In this document: piece after piece, positions 11,520 through 22,441 of the stretch | How positions within the stretch are numbered: position 1 is the first letter of the stretch | Layout of the letters: each line of letters begins with the position of its first letter | NCBI RefSeq assembly: GCF_014199205.1 | Contig: NZ_JACIJD010000005.1 | Span: 124,001-188,000, forward strand | From: Muricoccus pecuniae | GTDB lineage: Bacteria; Pseudomonadota; Alphaproteobacteria; Acetobacterales; Acetobacteraceae | Length of the DNA stretch: 64,000 nucleotides | Reading direction: 5' to 3' | Notes under the pieces: model-generated | Told to the model about the DNA's origin: nothing | Databases searched by the model: none | Seen by the model: only the letters and a program-made list of their open reading frames with translations | Program-made: the position numbers and the translations under genes

Positions 11520-13027
11520 ACGCCGCTGGCTTCCCGCTGCTCTCCCTGCTCACCTTCCTGCCGCTGGCAGGGGCGGTGGCCATCCTCTGCATCCGGGGTG
11601 ACGAGGCGACCGTCGCCTCGAACGCACGCTGGACGGCGCTCTGGACGAGCCTGATCGTCTTCGTCCTGTCGCTCATCCTGTGGTTCCGCTTCGACCCGCG
11701 CGTCGCGGACGCGCAGTTCGTGGAGCAACTCGCCTGGCTGCCCGACTTCGGCGTGAACTACCACATGGGGGTGGACGGCATCTCCGTCCTCTTCGTTCTG
11801 CTCTCCACGCTGCTGACGCCGATCTGCATCCTCGCTTCCTGGGAGGGCGTGCAGCACCGGGTGCGCGAGTACATGATCGCGTTCCTCGTGCTCGAGACGA
11901 TGATGGTCGGCATGTTCTGCGCGCTCGACCTCATCATCTTCTACGTCTTCTTCGAGGGCGTGCTCATCCCGATGTTCCTGATCATCGGGGTCTGGGGCGG
12001 GCAGCGGCGCGTCTACGCCGCCTTCAAGTTCTTCCTCTACACCCTCCTCGGCTCCGTGCTGATGCTGCTGGCCATCCTCGCGCTCTGGTTTCGCGCGGGG
12101 ACGACCGACATCGCCGGGCTGATGGATGTGCCGGTGCCCGCCAACTGGCAGTACTGGATGTTCCTCGCCTTCTTCGCCTCCTTCGCCGTCAAGGTGCCGA
12201 TGTGGCCCGTCCACACCTGGCTGCCCGACGCGCATGTCGAGGCACCGACGGCGGGCTCGGTAATCCTGGCGGGCGTTCTGCTGAAGATGGGCGGCTACGG
12301 CTTCCTGCGCTTCTCCATCCCGCTCTTCCCAGAGGCGTCCGCCTTCTTCGCCCCGCTGATGTTCGCCCTGAGCGTGGTCGCCGTGATCTATACGAGCATT
12401 ATCGCCTTCGCCCAGGACGACATGAAGAAGCTCATCGCCTACTCCTCCGTGGCGCACATGGGCATCGTTACCATCGGCCTCTTCACCTTCAACCAGCAGG
12501 GCATCTCCGGGGCGATCTTCCAGATGCTCTCCCACGGCGTCGTCTCGGGCGCTCTCTTCCTCTGCGTCGGTGTCCTGTACGATCGCGTGCACTCGCGCGA
12601 GATCGCGCGCTACGGCGGCGTTGCCAAGATCATGCCTGCCTTCGCGCTGGTCTTCATGCTGTTCACGATGGCCAGCGTGGCGCTGCCGGGCACGGCCGGC
12701 TTCCCTGGCGAGTTCCTCGTCATCACGGGCGCGTGGCGCTCGAGCGGATGGGTCGCCCTCGGCGCGGGCATGGGGATGATCCTCGGCGCGGCCTACATGC
12801 TGTGGCTCTACCGCCGCGTGATCTTCTCCCGCATCACCAAGAACGAGGTGAAGGGCCTGCTGGACCTCTCGCCGCGGGAACTCGCGATCTTCGCGCCCCT
12901 TATCCTGCTCACCCTCTGGATGGGGCTCTATCCCTCATCCTTCACCAATGTCTGGGAGGTTTCGGTCGCGGCGCTGATCGAGCGCCACGAGGCCGCCCTC
13001 TCCGTGCCGCGCCTGGCAGGGCTGTGA
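11516..13027 (+). CDS. nuoM: NADH-quinone oxidoreductase subunit M
   Basis: Second antiporter-like proton-pumping subunit of the membrane arm. 503 residues with about 14 helices. The key charged elements of the family are present: [17 protein letters not shown] (glutamate of helix 5) and [19 protein letters not shown] (lysine and histidine region). It overlaps nuoL by 4 bases and is followed by nuoN after 4 bases. Confidence 0.98.
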   Translation: MNAAGFPLLSLLTFLPLAGAVAILCIRGDEATVASNARWTALWTSLIVFVLSLILWFRFDPRVADAQFVEQLAWLPDFGVNYHMGVDGISVLFVLLSTLLTPICILASWEGVQHRVREYMIAFLVLETMMVGMFCALDLIIFYVFFEGVLIPMFLIIGVWGGQRRVYAAFKFFLYTLLGSVLMLLAILALWFRAGTTDIAGLMDVPVPANWQYWMFLAFFASFAVKVPMWPVHTWLPDAHVEAPTAGSVILAGVLLKMGGYGFLRFSIPLFPEASAFFAPLMFALSVVAVIYTSIIAFAQDDMKKLIAYSSVAHMGIVTIGLFTFNQQGISGAIFQMLSHGVVSGALFLCVGVLYDRVHSREIARYGGVAKIMPAFALVFMLFTMASVALPGTAGFPGEFLVITGAWRSSGWVALGAGMGMILGAAYMLWLYRRVIFSRITKNEVKGLLDLSPRELAIFAPLILLTLWMGLYPSSFTNVWEVSVAALIERHEAALSVPRLAGL

Positions 13028-13031
13028 GACG

Positions 13032-14453
13032 ATGAACTGGACCCTTGCCCTTCCCGAGATTCTCCTCGCCGTCGCGGGGCTCGTTCTGCTGCTCGTCGGT
13101 GTCGGGCCCAAGCGCGACATGACCTTTCCGATTACGATGGGCACGCTCGGCGTGCTGCTCGTGGCGGCGGTGCTCTCCATGGCCACCGCCGACGGCGTGG
13201 CCTTCAATGGCCAGTTCATTTCCGACAGCTTCGCCCGCTTCGCCAAGGTGCTGATCCTGCTCGGCGCGGCCTCCGGCCTGATGCTGGCGCTGGACTGGAA
13301 CGAGAAGCAGGGGATCGCGCGCTTCGAGTTCCCCATCCTCGTCCTGTTCAGCACCATCGGCATGATGGTGATGGTGTCGGCGTCCGACCTCATCACCCTC
13401 TATATCGGCCTGGAGCTGCTCTCCCTCTCCCTCTACGTGATCGCGTCCTTCGACCGCGACAACGAGCGGTCGGCCGAGGCGGGGCTGAAGTACTTCGTGC
13501 TCGGCGCGCTGGCTTCGGGCCTCTATCTCTACGGCGCGAGCCTCACCTACGGCTTCTCCGGCTCCACGAACTTCGCGGCCATCGGCAGCGCCGTCTCGGG
13601 TGAGGAGGGTGCATCGCTCGGCCTATTGGTCGGCGTGACCTTCGTGATCGCGGCGCTCGCCTTCAAGATCTCCGCCGTGCCGTTCCACATGTGGACGCCC
13701 GATGTTTATGAGGGTGCGCCCACGCCGGTGACCGCCTTCTTCGCCTCCGCCCCGAAGGTCGCGGCCGTCTCGCTCCTCGTGCGCGTGCTGGCCGATCCCT
13801 TCGCCGATCTCGCCGCGCAGTGGCAGGGCGTGATCTGGCTGGCGTCCATGGGGTCCATGATCCTCGGCTCGCTGGCCGCGATCCGGCAGCAGAACATCAA
13901 GCGGCTGATGGCCTATTCCTCGATCGGCCATATCGGCTACGCGCTGATGGGGCTGGTCGTCGCGACGGATACGGGCCTCCGCGGCGTCATGCTCTACATG
14001 GCGATCTACCTCGTCATGAATGCCGGCGTCTTCGCCGTCCTCGTCTCGATGCGGCGTCAGGGGCGCTCGCTGGAGCGGGTGGAGGATCTGGCGGGGCTCG
14101 GCCGGACGGATCCTGCCATGGCCATCGCCATGGTGGTCTTCTGCTTCTCCATGGCCGGAATCCCACCCCTCGCGGGCTTCTTCTCGAAGCTCTACGTCTT
14201 CCTCGCCGCCGTCCAGGAAGGCTACTGGGTGCTGGCGACGGTCGGCGTCCTCACCAGCGTGATCGGGGCCTACTACTACCTCCGCATCATCAAGGTGATG
14301 TACTTCGACACCCCGGCCGGCGCGCTCGATCCGCGCTCGGCTTCCGCCTCGGTCATCCTGGCCGGTGCCGGGCTGTTCAACCTGCTGTTCTTCCTGTTCC
14401 CGGCGCCGGTCGTCGCCGCTGCCGGCGCGGCCGTGGCGGCGTTCGCCGGGTGA
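13032..14453 (+). CDS. nuoN: NADH-quinone oxidoreductase subunit N
   Basis: Third antiporter-like proton-pumping subunit, closest to the quinone module. 473 residues. Visible family signatures are YIGLELLSLSLYV (helix 5 glutamate), VPFHMWTPDVYEGAPTPVTA and the lysine-bearing FKISAVPFH. The final codons overlap the GTG start of birA by 4 bases, so the operon continues without a terminator. Confidence 0.97.
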   Translation: MNWTLALPEILLAVAGLVLLLVGVGPKRDMTFPITMGTLGVLLVAAVLSMATADGVAFNGQFISDSFARFAKVLILLGAASGLMLALDWNEKQGIARFEFPILVLFSTIGMMVMVSASDLITLYIGLELLSLSLYVIASFDRDNERSAEAGLKYFVLGALASGLYLYGASLTYGFSGSTNFAAIGSAVSGEEGASLGLLVGVTFVIAALAFKISAVPFHMWTPDVYEGAPTPVTAFFASAPKVAAVSLLVRVLADPFADLAAQWQGVIWLASMGSMILGSLAAIRQQNIKRLMAYSSIGHIGYALMGLVVATDTGLRGVMLYMAIYLVMNAGVFAVLVSMRRQGRSLERVEDLAGLGRTDPAMAIAMVVFCFSMAGIPPLAGFFSKLYVFLAAVQEGYWVLATVGVLTSVIGAYYYLRIIKVMYFDTPAGALDPRSASASVILAGAGLFNLLFFLFPAPVVAAAGAAVAAFAG

Positions 14454-15175
14454 TCCCGTTCCCGGCGGGCTGGAGGGTGCTGGTCCATGACCAGCTCCCC
14501 AGCACCGCCGACTTCCTCCGCGCCCGTGCGGAGGAGGGGGAGGGGGACCGGTTCGCGGTCCTGGCCCGCAAGCAGACGGCGGGGCGGGGCACGAAGGGGC
14601 GGTCCTGGGCGTCGCCCATTGGGAACCTCTATCTTTCCGTGCTGCTCCGCCCGGCGTCCCAGGCACGCGAGGTGCCCGGTTGGGGGCTGCTCGCGGCCGT
14701 GGCGCTCCACGCCGCGCTCGCGCCCTATGCGGGTCCGGGCCTCACGCTGAAATGGCCGAACGATCTGCTCCTGAACGGGGCGAAATGTGCTGGCATCCTC
14801 TCCGAGGCGAGCCTTGCGCCGTCGGGCGCGCTGGAGTGGCTGGCCCTGGGCTTCGGTGTGAACCTGGCGCACGCCCCGGCCCTGCCCGACCGGGCCACCG
14901 CGGCGCTCCCGGCGCCCGCGCCATCGCCCGAGGCCGCCGCCGCAGCCCTGATGGCCTCGCTCGACCACTGGCGTGCCATACGCGAGCGGGAGGGCTTCGA
15001 ACCGGTCCTCCGGGCCTGGATGGAGCGGGGGCACGCCCCTGGGGCTCCGCTCAGCGTGTCCGGTCCGTGCGGTCCGCTCACCGGAACTTTCGCGGGGCTG
15101 GACCCCTGGGGCGGATTGCGTCTGTCCACCGCAACCGGCATGGAAACGGTCACCGCCGGGGAGGTCTGTCCCTGA
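14450..15175 (+). CDS. birA: Biotin--[acetyl-CoA-carboxylase] ligase (group I BirA)
   Basis: Activates biotin with ATP and attaches it to the biotin carboxyl carrier protein. 241 residues from the GTG at 14450, which overlaps the nuoN stop (GTGA). The biotinyl-AMP loop appears as GRGTKGR (45-51), a variant of the usual GRGRxGR, and KWPNDLL is at 101-107. There is no N-terminal helix-turn-helix, so this is a catalytic-only form and not a repressor. The same frame is open upstream only because it shadows nuoN. Confidence 0.93.
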   Translation: MIPFPAGWRVLVHDQLPSTADFLRARAEEGEGDRFAVLARKQTAGRGTKGRSWASPIGNLYLSVLLRPASQAREVPGWGLLAAVALHAALAPYAGPGLTLKWPNDLLLNGAKCAGILSEASLAPSGALEWLALGFGVNLAHAPALPDRATAALPAPAPSPEAAAAALMASLDHWRAIREREGFEPVLRAWMERGHAPGAPLSVSGPCGPLTGTFAGLDPWGGLRLSTATGMETVTAGEVCP

Positions 15176-15197
15176 GGGGTTCGAGGGAGAAGGTTTG

Positions 15198-16019
15198 ATG
15201 CTCCTGGCCATCGATGCCGGCAACACCAATGTCGTCTTCGCCGTGCACGATGGGACCGAGTGGCGCGGCCGCTGGCGCATCGCCACCCGCGCCGACCGGA
15301 CGAGCGACGAGTACGCGGTGTGGCTGCTCGCTCTCTTCGGGCATCACGGGCTTCCGGCCTCGGCCATTACCCAATGCGCCATCGGGACGGTCGTGCCTGC
15401 CGCGCTCTACAGCCTCCGGCGCCTCGCCCGGGAGTGGTTCAACTGCGAGCCCCTGATCGCCCGCGCGGGCAGCGTCGAGTGGGGCTTCGACATCCTGGTG
15501 GACCGGCCGAAGGAGGTCGGGGCCGACCGGCTCCTGAATTCCCTCGCCGCGCATCACCACTATCGCGGCCCGCTAATCGTCATCGACTTCGGGACGGCGA
15601 CCACCTTCGACGTGGTGGGGGAGGGCGGCGCCTATGTGGGTGGCGTGATCGCCCCCGGCATCAATCTCTCCATCGAGGCTCTGCACCGGGCGGCGGCGCG
15701 CCTGCCGCGCATCGGGATCGGTCGCCCGCAATCCGTGATCGGGCGGGACACCGTGCCCGCCATGCAGTCCGGGATTTACTGGGGCTATGTCGGCCTGATC
15801 GAGGGGCTGGTGGCGCGCATCCGGGCGGAGCAGGGCAGTACCCTGAAGGTGATCGCCACGGGCGGACTCGCCCCCTTGTTCGCCGAGGGCACCACCGTCA
15901 TTCAACATACTGATCCCGATATCACCTTGGATGGGCTGCGGCTGTTGGCTGCGCGGAACCCAGCACCCATTTTCCGGAAGACAACGCTCCCCGACTCTCT
16001 CAAGAACGAGAACGAATGA
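15198..16019 (+). CDS. coaX: Type III pantothenate kinase
   Basis: Phosphorylates pantothenate in the first committed step of coenzyme A synthesis. 273 residues with the actin-like fold signatures: DAGNTNV at 6-12, DFGTATTFD in the middle, and GGVIAPGI before the C-terminal half. The ATG at 15198 gives the canonical N terminus directly before the phosphate loop. It lies 22 bases after birA and overlaps rnj by 4. The nuoN-birA-coaX-rnj order is known from other alphaproteobacteria. Confidence 0.95.
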   Translation: MLLAIDAGNTNVVFAVHDGTEWRGRWRIATRADRTSDEYAVWLLALFGHHGLPASAITQCAIGTVVPAALYSLRRLAREWFNCEPLIARAGSVEWGFDILVDRPKEVGADRLLNSLAAHHHYRGPLIVIDFGTATTFDVVGEGGAYVGGVIAPGINLSIEALHRAAARLPRIGIGRPQSVIGRDTVPAMQSGIYWGYVGLIEGLVARIRAEQGSTLKVIATGGLAPLFAEGTTVIQHTDPDITLDGLRLLAARNPAPIFRKTTLPDSLKNENE

Positions 16020-17668
16020 CCTTCGATACGACCGACGACCTCGCCTTCCTCCCGCTCGGGGGGACGGGGGAGATCGGCATGAACCTCAACGTCTATCGCC
16101 TGGACGGGCAACTGCTCGCGGTGGACTGCGGCATCGGCTTCGGCGGTGCCGACGCGCCCGAGGCCGAGATCCTGGTTCCCGACCCCGCCTGGCTCGCCGA
16201 GAGGCGGGACCGGCTGGTCGGGATGGTGATCACCCATGCCCATGAGGACCATCTCGGCGCCGTCGCCTCCCTCTGGCCCCTGCTTCGCTGCCCGCTCTAT
16301 GCCAGCCCTTTCGCCAGTGCGGTGCTTCGCCGTAAGCTGGGCGAGGCCGGCCTTCTCCATGAGGTCACGCTCCACACCCTCCCGCTCTCCTCGCGGGTGA
16401 AGGTGGGGAACTTCGACCTCCAGTTCCTTCGCGTCTCGCATTCCGTGCCCGAGGCGCAGGCCCTGGCCATTCGCACGCGGCACGGCATCGTGCTGCACAC
16501 CGGCGACTGGAAGCTGGACCCGAACCCGCTGATCGGCGAGCCGACGGACGAGGCCGGTTTCGCCGCCCTTGGCGAGGAGGGGGTGCTGGCCATGGTTTGC
16601 GACAGCACCAACGCCCTGGTGGACGGCCATTCCGGCAGCGAGGCCGATGTGCGGGAGGCGCTGACCGCGCTGATCGCCACGCTGAAGGGCCGCGTCGCCG
16701 TCGCCTGCTTCGCCACCAACATCGCGAGGTTGGAGTCCATCACTCACGCCGCCATGGCGGCGGGCCGGCGCGTGGCGCTCTTCGGGCGCTCCCTTCGCAA
16801 CGCGGATGCCGCCGCGCGGGAGACGGGCTACTTTAAGGACCTTCCGCCCTTCCTCGACGAGGAGGAGGCGGGCTACCTGCCCGATGACGAGCTGCTGCTG
16901 ATCTGCACGGGAAGCCAGGGCGAGCCCCGCTCGGCCCTCGCCAAGATCGCGGCCGACACCCATCCCCAGATCTCGCTCGGCGAGGGTGACACGGTGATCT
17001 TCTCCTCCCGGATGATCCCCGGGAACGAGAAGGCCATCATGAACGTGGAAGCCGCGCTCTACCGGGCGGGCTGCCGGGTGATCACCCCGGATTCGGAGCA
17101 CCCGGTCCATGTGTCCGGCCACCCCGCGAAGGAGGAGCTGCGCCGCCTCTACGACCTCGTGAAGCCGCGCCACGCCGTGCCGGTCCACGGGGAGTGGCGC
17201 CACCTGCAGGAGCACGCCGCCCTCGCGCGGCAGTTCGGCGCCATCCCCCATCTGATCGAGGACGGCGACGTGCTCCGCCTCGGCCCCGACCCCGTGGAGG
17301 TCTCCGAAACCGTGCAGAGCGGCAAGCTGGCCGTGGACGGGTCGCGCCTGCTTCCCCTGGAAGGTGGGGTCCTGGGCGCGCGGCGGCGGATGCTGTTCAA
17401 CGGGGTCGTCGTGGGCTCGCTCGCCGTCGACGATGCCGGCAGGGTCCGCGGGACGCCGCAGATCTCGGCTCCCGGCCTGTTCGAGCAGGGGGAGGAGGCG
17501 CCGGCGCAGATCGCCGCCGACCTCGCGCGGCTCGTCAACGACTTGCCGGCACCTCTTCGCCGCGAGGACTCGGCCCTGCGGGAAGCCGCCCGGACGGCAC
17601 TCCGCAAGGCCATCGGCCGCCGGCTGCGCAAGCGGCCCCTGGTCGAGCTGCACCTTCTCCGGGTCTGA
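16016..17668 (+). CDS. rnj: Ribonuclease J (metallo-beta-lactamase RNase)
   Basis: RNA endo-/5'-exonuclease involved in rRNA maturation and mRNA decay. 550 residues. The zinc motif THAHEDHLG gives ligands H74, H76, D78 and H79. Also visible are a phosphate-binding CDSTNA segment, the beta-CASP region ([10 protein letters not shown], then [10 protein letters not shown]) and the late [11 protein letters not shown] and [11 protein letters not shown] motifs. The ATG overlaps the coaX stop by 4 bases. Confidence 0.95.
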   Translation: MTFDTTDDLAFLPLGGTGEIGMNLNVYRLDGQLLAVDCGIGFGGADAPEAEILVPDPAWLAERRDRLVGMVITHAHEDHLGAVASLWPLLRCPLYASPFASAVLRRKLGEAGLLHEVTLHTLPLSSRVKVGNFDLQFLRVSHSVPEAQALAIRTRHGIVLHTGDWKLDPNPLIGEPTDEAGFAALGEEGVLAMVCDSTNALVDGHSGSEADVREALTALIATLKGRVAVACFATNIARLESITHAAMAAGRRVALFGRSLRNADAAARETGYFKDLPPFLDEEEAGYLPDDELLLICTGSQGEPRSALAKIAADTHPQISLGEGDTVIFSSRMIPGNEKAIMNVEAALYRAGCRVITPDSEHPVHVSGHPAKEELRRLYDLVKPRHAVPVHGEWRHLQEHAALARQFGAIPHLIEDGDVLRLGPDPVEVSETVQSGKLAVDGSRLLPLEGGVLGARRRMLFNGVVVGSLAVDDAGRVRGTPQISAPGLFEQGEEAPAQIAADLARLVNDLPAPLRREDSALREAARTALRKAIGRRLRKRPLVELHLLRV

Positions 17669-17674
17669 CCTCGC

Positions 17675-17947
17675 GTGGGTACCGGAATGGGCTGGGTCAC
17701 GGGGATCGTCGTCTATTTCCTCGTGTGGTGGACGGTGCTCTTCGCCGTCCTCCCGCTCGGGATCAGCCCTGATCCCGAGGCGGAGGCCACGGGTGGCTGG
17801 CGTGGCGCTCCCCGGCGGGTCCGCGTGCTGCGAGTAGTCCTGCTGACCACCATCCTTTCGATTCTCGTCTGGGTGTTCATCGAATGGTTAGTTCGGGCTG
17901 ATTGGCTGTCTTTCCGGGAAGGTTGGCTAGCAAAGCCCAACGATTAG
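17675..17947 (+). CDS. DUF1467 family small inner-membrane protein
   Basis: Short protein of up to 90 residues with two hydrophobic helices separated by a basic loop (GAPRRVRVLRVV). The N-terminal segment (VTGIVVYFLVWWTVLFAVLPLG) is typical of the alphaproteobacterial DUF1467 family, whose function is unknown. The longest form starts at GTG 17675, 6 bases after rnj; an in-frame ATG at 17687 is an equally good start. In alphaproteobacteria this family commonly sits between rnj and proS, as here. Confidence 0.8.
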   Translation: MGTGMGWVTGIVVYFLVWWTVLFAVLPLGISPDPEAEATGGWRGAPRRVRVLRVVLLTTILSILVWVFIEWLVRADWLSFREGWLAKPND

Positions 17948-18070
17948 GCAATTGCTAACAAGGGGAGCTTAACAGCCCAACGATGGTGCATCTGGGTGCT
18001 TAGATCGCCCATTTTTTGGCCGACCGCACTGCAATAGAACTTCCGGCCAGGGCGGGAACGCAGCATCATC

Positions 18071-18160
18071 GGGACATGGAAGAGGGCTTTTCCTCTTCCG
18101 CCGTGTGACTGGCGTTTCCTCCCTAAACTCGGGCCATCCTTCGGGACGGCCCTTTTTTTT
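18071..18160 (+). ncRNA. Candidate small RNA with exposed CCTCCC loop
   Basis: Three hairpins stand in a row within the 328-base gap between the DUF1467 gene and proS. The first is a perfect 8-bp stem (18078-18085 with 18092-18099). The second is a short stem GTTT/AAAC (18114-18117 with 18125-18128) presenting CCTCCCT in the loop, which is complementary to Shine-Dalgarno sequences. The third is an intrinsic terminator with a T8 tail. CCUCC-bearing loops are a known theme of alphaproteobacterial trans-acting sRNAs. The 5' end is a guess; only a weak promoter (TTCCGG at 18041, CATCAT at 18064) is visible. It could instead be a 3' UTR of the upstream operon. Confidence 0.45.
18131..18160 (+). 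terminator. Intrinsic terminator with TTCG tetraloop
   Basis: GGGCC (18131-18135) pairs with GGCCC (18148-18152). One internal A/C mismatch and TCC/GGA pairs close a TTCG tetraloop, and eight T residues follow directly (18153-18160). This is the clearest rho-independent terminator in the window. It ends either the nuo-birA-coaX-rnj-DUF1467 transcript or a separate small RNA. Confidence 0.85.
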
Positions 18161-18275
18161 GCCCGCCATCCGTGACCCGCGGCCTCCTTCACCGCGGATT
18201 CAGGCGAGGGGGCGATACCGCCACGCCGCGATCCGCTCTAGGTTGCGCGCCTCACGCCATCCGGAGCTTCTCGCC
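18161..18275 (+). other. proS leader region
   Basis: 115 bases between the terminator and the proS start. It holds the 11-mer CTAGGTTGCGC (18238-18248), which also occurs 5' of bamA (34892-34902), and a GGAG (18262-18265) before the TTG start. No convincing -35/-10 pair or coding frame was seen. Confidence 0.4.
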
Positions 18276-19604
18276 TTGCGCCTGTCCCGCGCCTTCCTGC
18301 CCACCTTGAAGGAGACGCCCGCCGAAGCGCAGATCGTCTCGCACCGGCTGATGCTGCGCGCCGGCCTCATCCGCCAGACCAGCGCCGGCATCTATGCCTG
18401 GCTGCCGCTCGGGCTGCGCGTGCTGCGGAAGGTGTCCGAGATCGTGCGGCAGGAGCAGGACCTCGCGGGGGCGCAGGAGATCCTGATGCCGACCGTCCAG
18501 CCCGCCGAGCTCTGGCGCGAGAGCGGGCGCTACGACGACTACGGCAAGGAGATGCTCCGCATCACCGACCGGCACGACCGCGAGATGCTCTACGGCCCGA
18601 CCAACGAGGAAATGGTCACGGACATCTTCAAGAGCTACGCGAAGTCCTACCGGGACCTGCCGCGCAGCCTCTACCATATCCAGTGGAAGTTCCGGGATGA
18701 GATCCGCCCCCGCTTCGGCGTGATGCGCGGCCGCGAGTTCCTGATGAAGGACGCTTACTCCTTCGACCTCGACGCCGAGGGGGCGCGGCAGTCCTACCGG
18801 CTGATGTTCCGCGCCTATCTCCGTACCTTCGCGCGCATGGGGCTGAAGGCGATCCCGATGCAGGCCGATACAGGCCCGATCGGCGGCGACCTCTCCCACG
18901 AGTTCATCATCCTCGCCGACACCGGGGAGAGCGTCGTCTACCTGCACAAGGACCTGCTGGAATTCGACGTGCTCGCCCAGGACCCCACCGGCACGGGCGA
19001 TCCCTCGCCGGTGGTGGATTTCTGGACCAGCCGCTACGCCGCGACGGACGAGAAGCACGACGAGGCCGCATGGGAGGCTATCCCGGCAGAGTCGCAGGTG
19101 ACGGCGCGCGGGATCGAGGTCGGGCACATCTTCTACTTCGGCACGAAGTATTCGAAGCCCATGGGGCTGACGGTCGCGGGACCGGACGGCACGCCCGTCG
19201 TGCCCGAGATGGGCTCCTACGGCATCGGCGTCTCCCGCCTGCTCGCCGCCATCATCGAGGCCGGGCATGACGAGGACGGCATCATCTGGCCGGACGCGGT
19301 CGCGCCCTATGCCTGCGCCATCCTCAACCTCAAGCCCGGCGACGCGGCGGCCGACGCGCTCTGCGAGAAGCTCTACGCCGCCCTCGGCAGCGAGGCGGTG
19401 TATGACGACCGGCCCGAGCGCGCCGGCGCCAAGTTCGCCGATGCCGACCTCATCGGCTATCCCTGGCAGGCCATCATCGGCCCGCGCGGCGCCGCGAAGG
19501 GCGTGGTGGAGCTGAAGCGCCGCGCCACGGGAGAGCGGCTGGAGCTGCCACTCGACGAGGCGCTGGACCGGATCAGGGCGGGCCTCGGGGCGACGGGCGC
19601 CTGA
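18276..19604 (+). CDS. proS: Proline--tRNA ligase, short alphaproteobacterial type
   Basis: Charges tRNA-Pro in the cytoplasm. 442 residues from a TTG start at 18276, which places the family N terminus ([18 protein letters not shown]) right after a GGAG site. The frame is open back to 18105 but that part crosses the terminator. Class II signatures are visible: the [20 protein letters not shown]-terminal block, [17 protein letters not shown] and [11 protein letters not shown]. The length and absence of the long YbaK-like insertion mark the short bacterial form. It overlaps lolC by one base. Confidence 0.95.
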   Translation: MRLSRAFLPTLKETPAEAQIVSHRLMLRAGLIRQTSAGIYAWLPLGLRVLRKVSEIVRQEQDLAGAQEILMPTVQPAELWRESGRYDDYGKEMLRITDRHDREMLYGPTNEEMVTDIFKSYAKSYRDLPRSLYHIQWKFRDEIRPRFGVMRGREFLMKDAYSFDLDAEGARQSYRLMFRAYLRTFARMGLKAIPMQADTGPIGGDLSHEFIILADTGESVVYLHKDLLEFDVLAQDPTGTGDPSPVVDFWTSRYAATDEKHDEAAWEAIPAESQVTARGIEVGHIFYFGTKYSKPMGLTVAGPDGTPVVPEMGSYGIGVSRLLAAIIEAGHDEDGIIWPDAVAPYACAILNLKPGDAAADALCEKLYAALGSEAVYDDRPERAGAKFADADLIGYPWQAIIGPRGAAKGVVELKRRATGERLELPLDEALDRIRAGLGATGA

Positions 19605-20849
19605 TGTTCTCGCCCTTCGAGCGCGCCGTCGCGTTCCGCTACCTGCGCGCCCGCAAGGGCGAGCGCTTCGTCTCCGTGATCGCGATCTTCTCGCTCGTGG
19701 GCATCGCGCTCGGCGTGGCGACCCTCATCATCGTCATGTCCGTGATGAACGGCTTCCGGCAGGAGTTGCTCGGCCGCATCCTCGGGCTGAACGGCCATCT
19801 CGGCGTCTTCTCGCAGGACAACTCAGGGCTGCGCGACTTCGACGACATCGCGGCCCGCATCCGGCAGCTTCCCGGCATCGTCTCGGCCACGCCGATCGTC
19901 GAGGGGCAGGTGCTCTTCACCAGCGAGAACGGGGGCGCCACGGGCGGCCTCGCCCGCGGCATCCGGCCGGAGGACCTGCGCGCGCGCCCGCTGATCGCGG
20001 GCAACATCCGGGCGGGCGACCTCTCGCGCTTCACGGGCGACGACACGATCGTCATCGGCACCCGCCTCGCGCGCCGGCTCGGGCTGCGGATCGGCGACCG
20101 GATCACCCTGGTCTCCCCCCAGGGCCGCGCCACCGTCGTCGGCACCGTGCCGCGGCTGCGCGCCTATGAGGTGGTGGCGATGTTCGAGGCCGGGATGCAG
20201 GAATACGATTCGAGCTACGTCTTCCTGCCCTTCGGCGCCGCCCAGGTCTATTTCCAGCAGCGCGAGGCGGCGACCCAGGTGGAGGTCTTCGTCCAGGACC
20301 CCTCCCGCGTGCGGAACTCGACGCGCGCGATCTTCGAGGCGATGGGGGCCCGCCCGGTCCGCGTGCTGGACTGGCAGGACTCCAACTCCTCCTTCTTCAA
20401 CGCGGTGCAGGTGGAGCGGAACGTGATGTTCCTCATCCTCACCCTCATCATCATCGTCGCGGCCTTCAACATCATCTCGTCCCTCATCATGCTGGTGAAG
20501 GACAAGGGCAGGGACATCGCGGTGCTCCGGACGGTGGGCGCCACGCGGGGCGCCATCCTCCGCATCTTCCTCCTCGCCGGCGCTTCCATCGGCGTGGCGG
20601 GCACGCTGATCGGCTTCGCCATCGGCCTCGTCTTCTGCCTGAACATCGAGAACATCCGGCAGTTCCTCCAATCCCTGACCGGCACGGAGCTGTTCAGCGC
20701 GGAGATCTACTTCCTCACCCGCCTGCCCGCCGTGGTCGACCCTGTGGAGGTGGCGCAGGTCGTCGGGATGGGCCTCGGCCTTTCGCTCCTGGCGACGATC
20801 TACCCGTCCTGGCGCGCGGCACGGCTGGACCCGGTGGAGGGCCTTCGCA

Positions 20850-20857
<8 letters not shown>
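19604..20857 (+). CDS. lolC: Lipoprotein-releasing ABC transporter permease (LolC/LolE family)
   Basis: Inner-membrane permease that, with LolD, extracts lipoproteins for transfer to the periplasmic carrier LolA. 417 residues. An N-terminal helix (about 24-46) is followed by a large periplasmic domain, then three C-terminal helices (about 275-300, 315-345, 375-400), the usual MacB/FtsX-like layout. Only one permease is present, so it probably serves as a LolC/E homodimer (sometimes named LolF); this is inference. It starts at TGATG with proS and overlaps lolD by 8 bases. Confidence 0.93.
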
Positions 20858-21513
<656 letters not shown>

Positions 21514-21530
<17 letters not shown>

Positions 21531-22398
21531 CCTGCCGCCGGTGATCCGGCTGAACGCGACGGGCGGGCTGGGCAATCGCATGTTCGAGTGCCTGTTCGCC
21601 CACCGCCTCGCCGCCGAGCTGCCCGGCGCGGTGCTGACCGGCTCGGCGCTGCCGGAATGGGGGATCGCTTTTCCGGCGCGTCCGCTGCCGCATCCCTCCA
21701 TCACCATCCAGGGGCATCGCCCGGATTTGCCGCGCCTCGGGATGCTCGTGCGGCAGGGTCTTCTGCGCGGGATCGAGACGAACTGCCTTGCCTGCCGCAT
21801 GGACCTGCTCCCGCCACTCGACGTCGCGCACGCGCTGTTCCCGGCGGAGGTGGCGGAGGTGGCTTATGGCGACGACGCCCTCGTCATCAACCTTCGCCTG
21901 GCCGAAATCCTCGGCCCGCGCCACAAGGACTACCGGCCGCTCCCGATTGCCTATTACGACCGGCTCATCGCCGGGACAGGGCTGCGCCCCGTCTTCATCG
22001 GCCAGCTCGGGGACGATCCCTACAGCACCGCCCTCCGTGCCCGATACCCGCGGGCGGAGTTCGAGCGCTCGCGCGGCGCCATGGCGGATTTCGCCGTGCT
22101 GCGCTCGGCGCATCACCTCGTGCTGCCCGTCAGCACCTTCTCCTGGCTCGCTGCCTGGCTCTCGGAGGCGAGCACGATCCATCTCCCGCTGATCGGCTTC
22201 TTCCACCCGAAACGCCGGCCTGAGGTGGACCTCGTTCCCCTGGCCGACCCGCGCTACCGCTTCCACCTGTTTCCCGCGGATGCGTGGACCGGTACCGACG
22301 AGGCGTTGCGGGGCGCGATCGAGGGCAAGGAGGCGGGAGTGGAGATCAGCGCGCGCGACGCGGCCTCGCTCGTCCATGGCGTGATCTGGGGCGACTGA
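21514..22398 (+). CDS. Putative glycosyltransferase, distant GT11 (alpha-1,2-fucosyltransferase-like)
   Basis: Protein of 294 residues. The motif GGLGNRMF at 17-24 resembles the GGxGNQMFQYA nucleotide-sugar motif of GT11 fucosyltransferases. A later [10 protein letters not shown] (207-216), preceded by a run of hydrophobic beta-strand residues, matches the SxSSFSWWGAWL region of the same fold. The donor and acceptor cannot be told from sequence. The ATG at 21514 lies 17 bases inside lolD; an in-frame GTG at 21541 would avoid most of the overlap. It probably modifies a surface glycan, but that is inference from family resemblance. Confidence 0.6.
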
Positions 22399-22428
22399 CC
22401 CGCTCGCCCGGCCGGGGGCGAATCCCTA

Positions 22429-22434
22429 TATACT
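22429..22434 (+). promoter_or_regulatory. Candidate -10 box of dnaE, leaderless
   Basis: TATACT lies 7 bases before the dnaE ATG (22442), which would put the transcription start on or next to the start codon. No Shine-Dalgarno sequence is present between them. No good -35 element was found. Confidence 0.4.
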
Positions 22435-22441
22435 GGCCGAC

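Noticed and set aside
17935-17984. Direct repeat GCCCAACGAT (17935-17944 and 17975-17984)
   Set aside because: Only 10 bases, the first copy in coding sequence; could be chance, and no insertion element or att-like context was seen.
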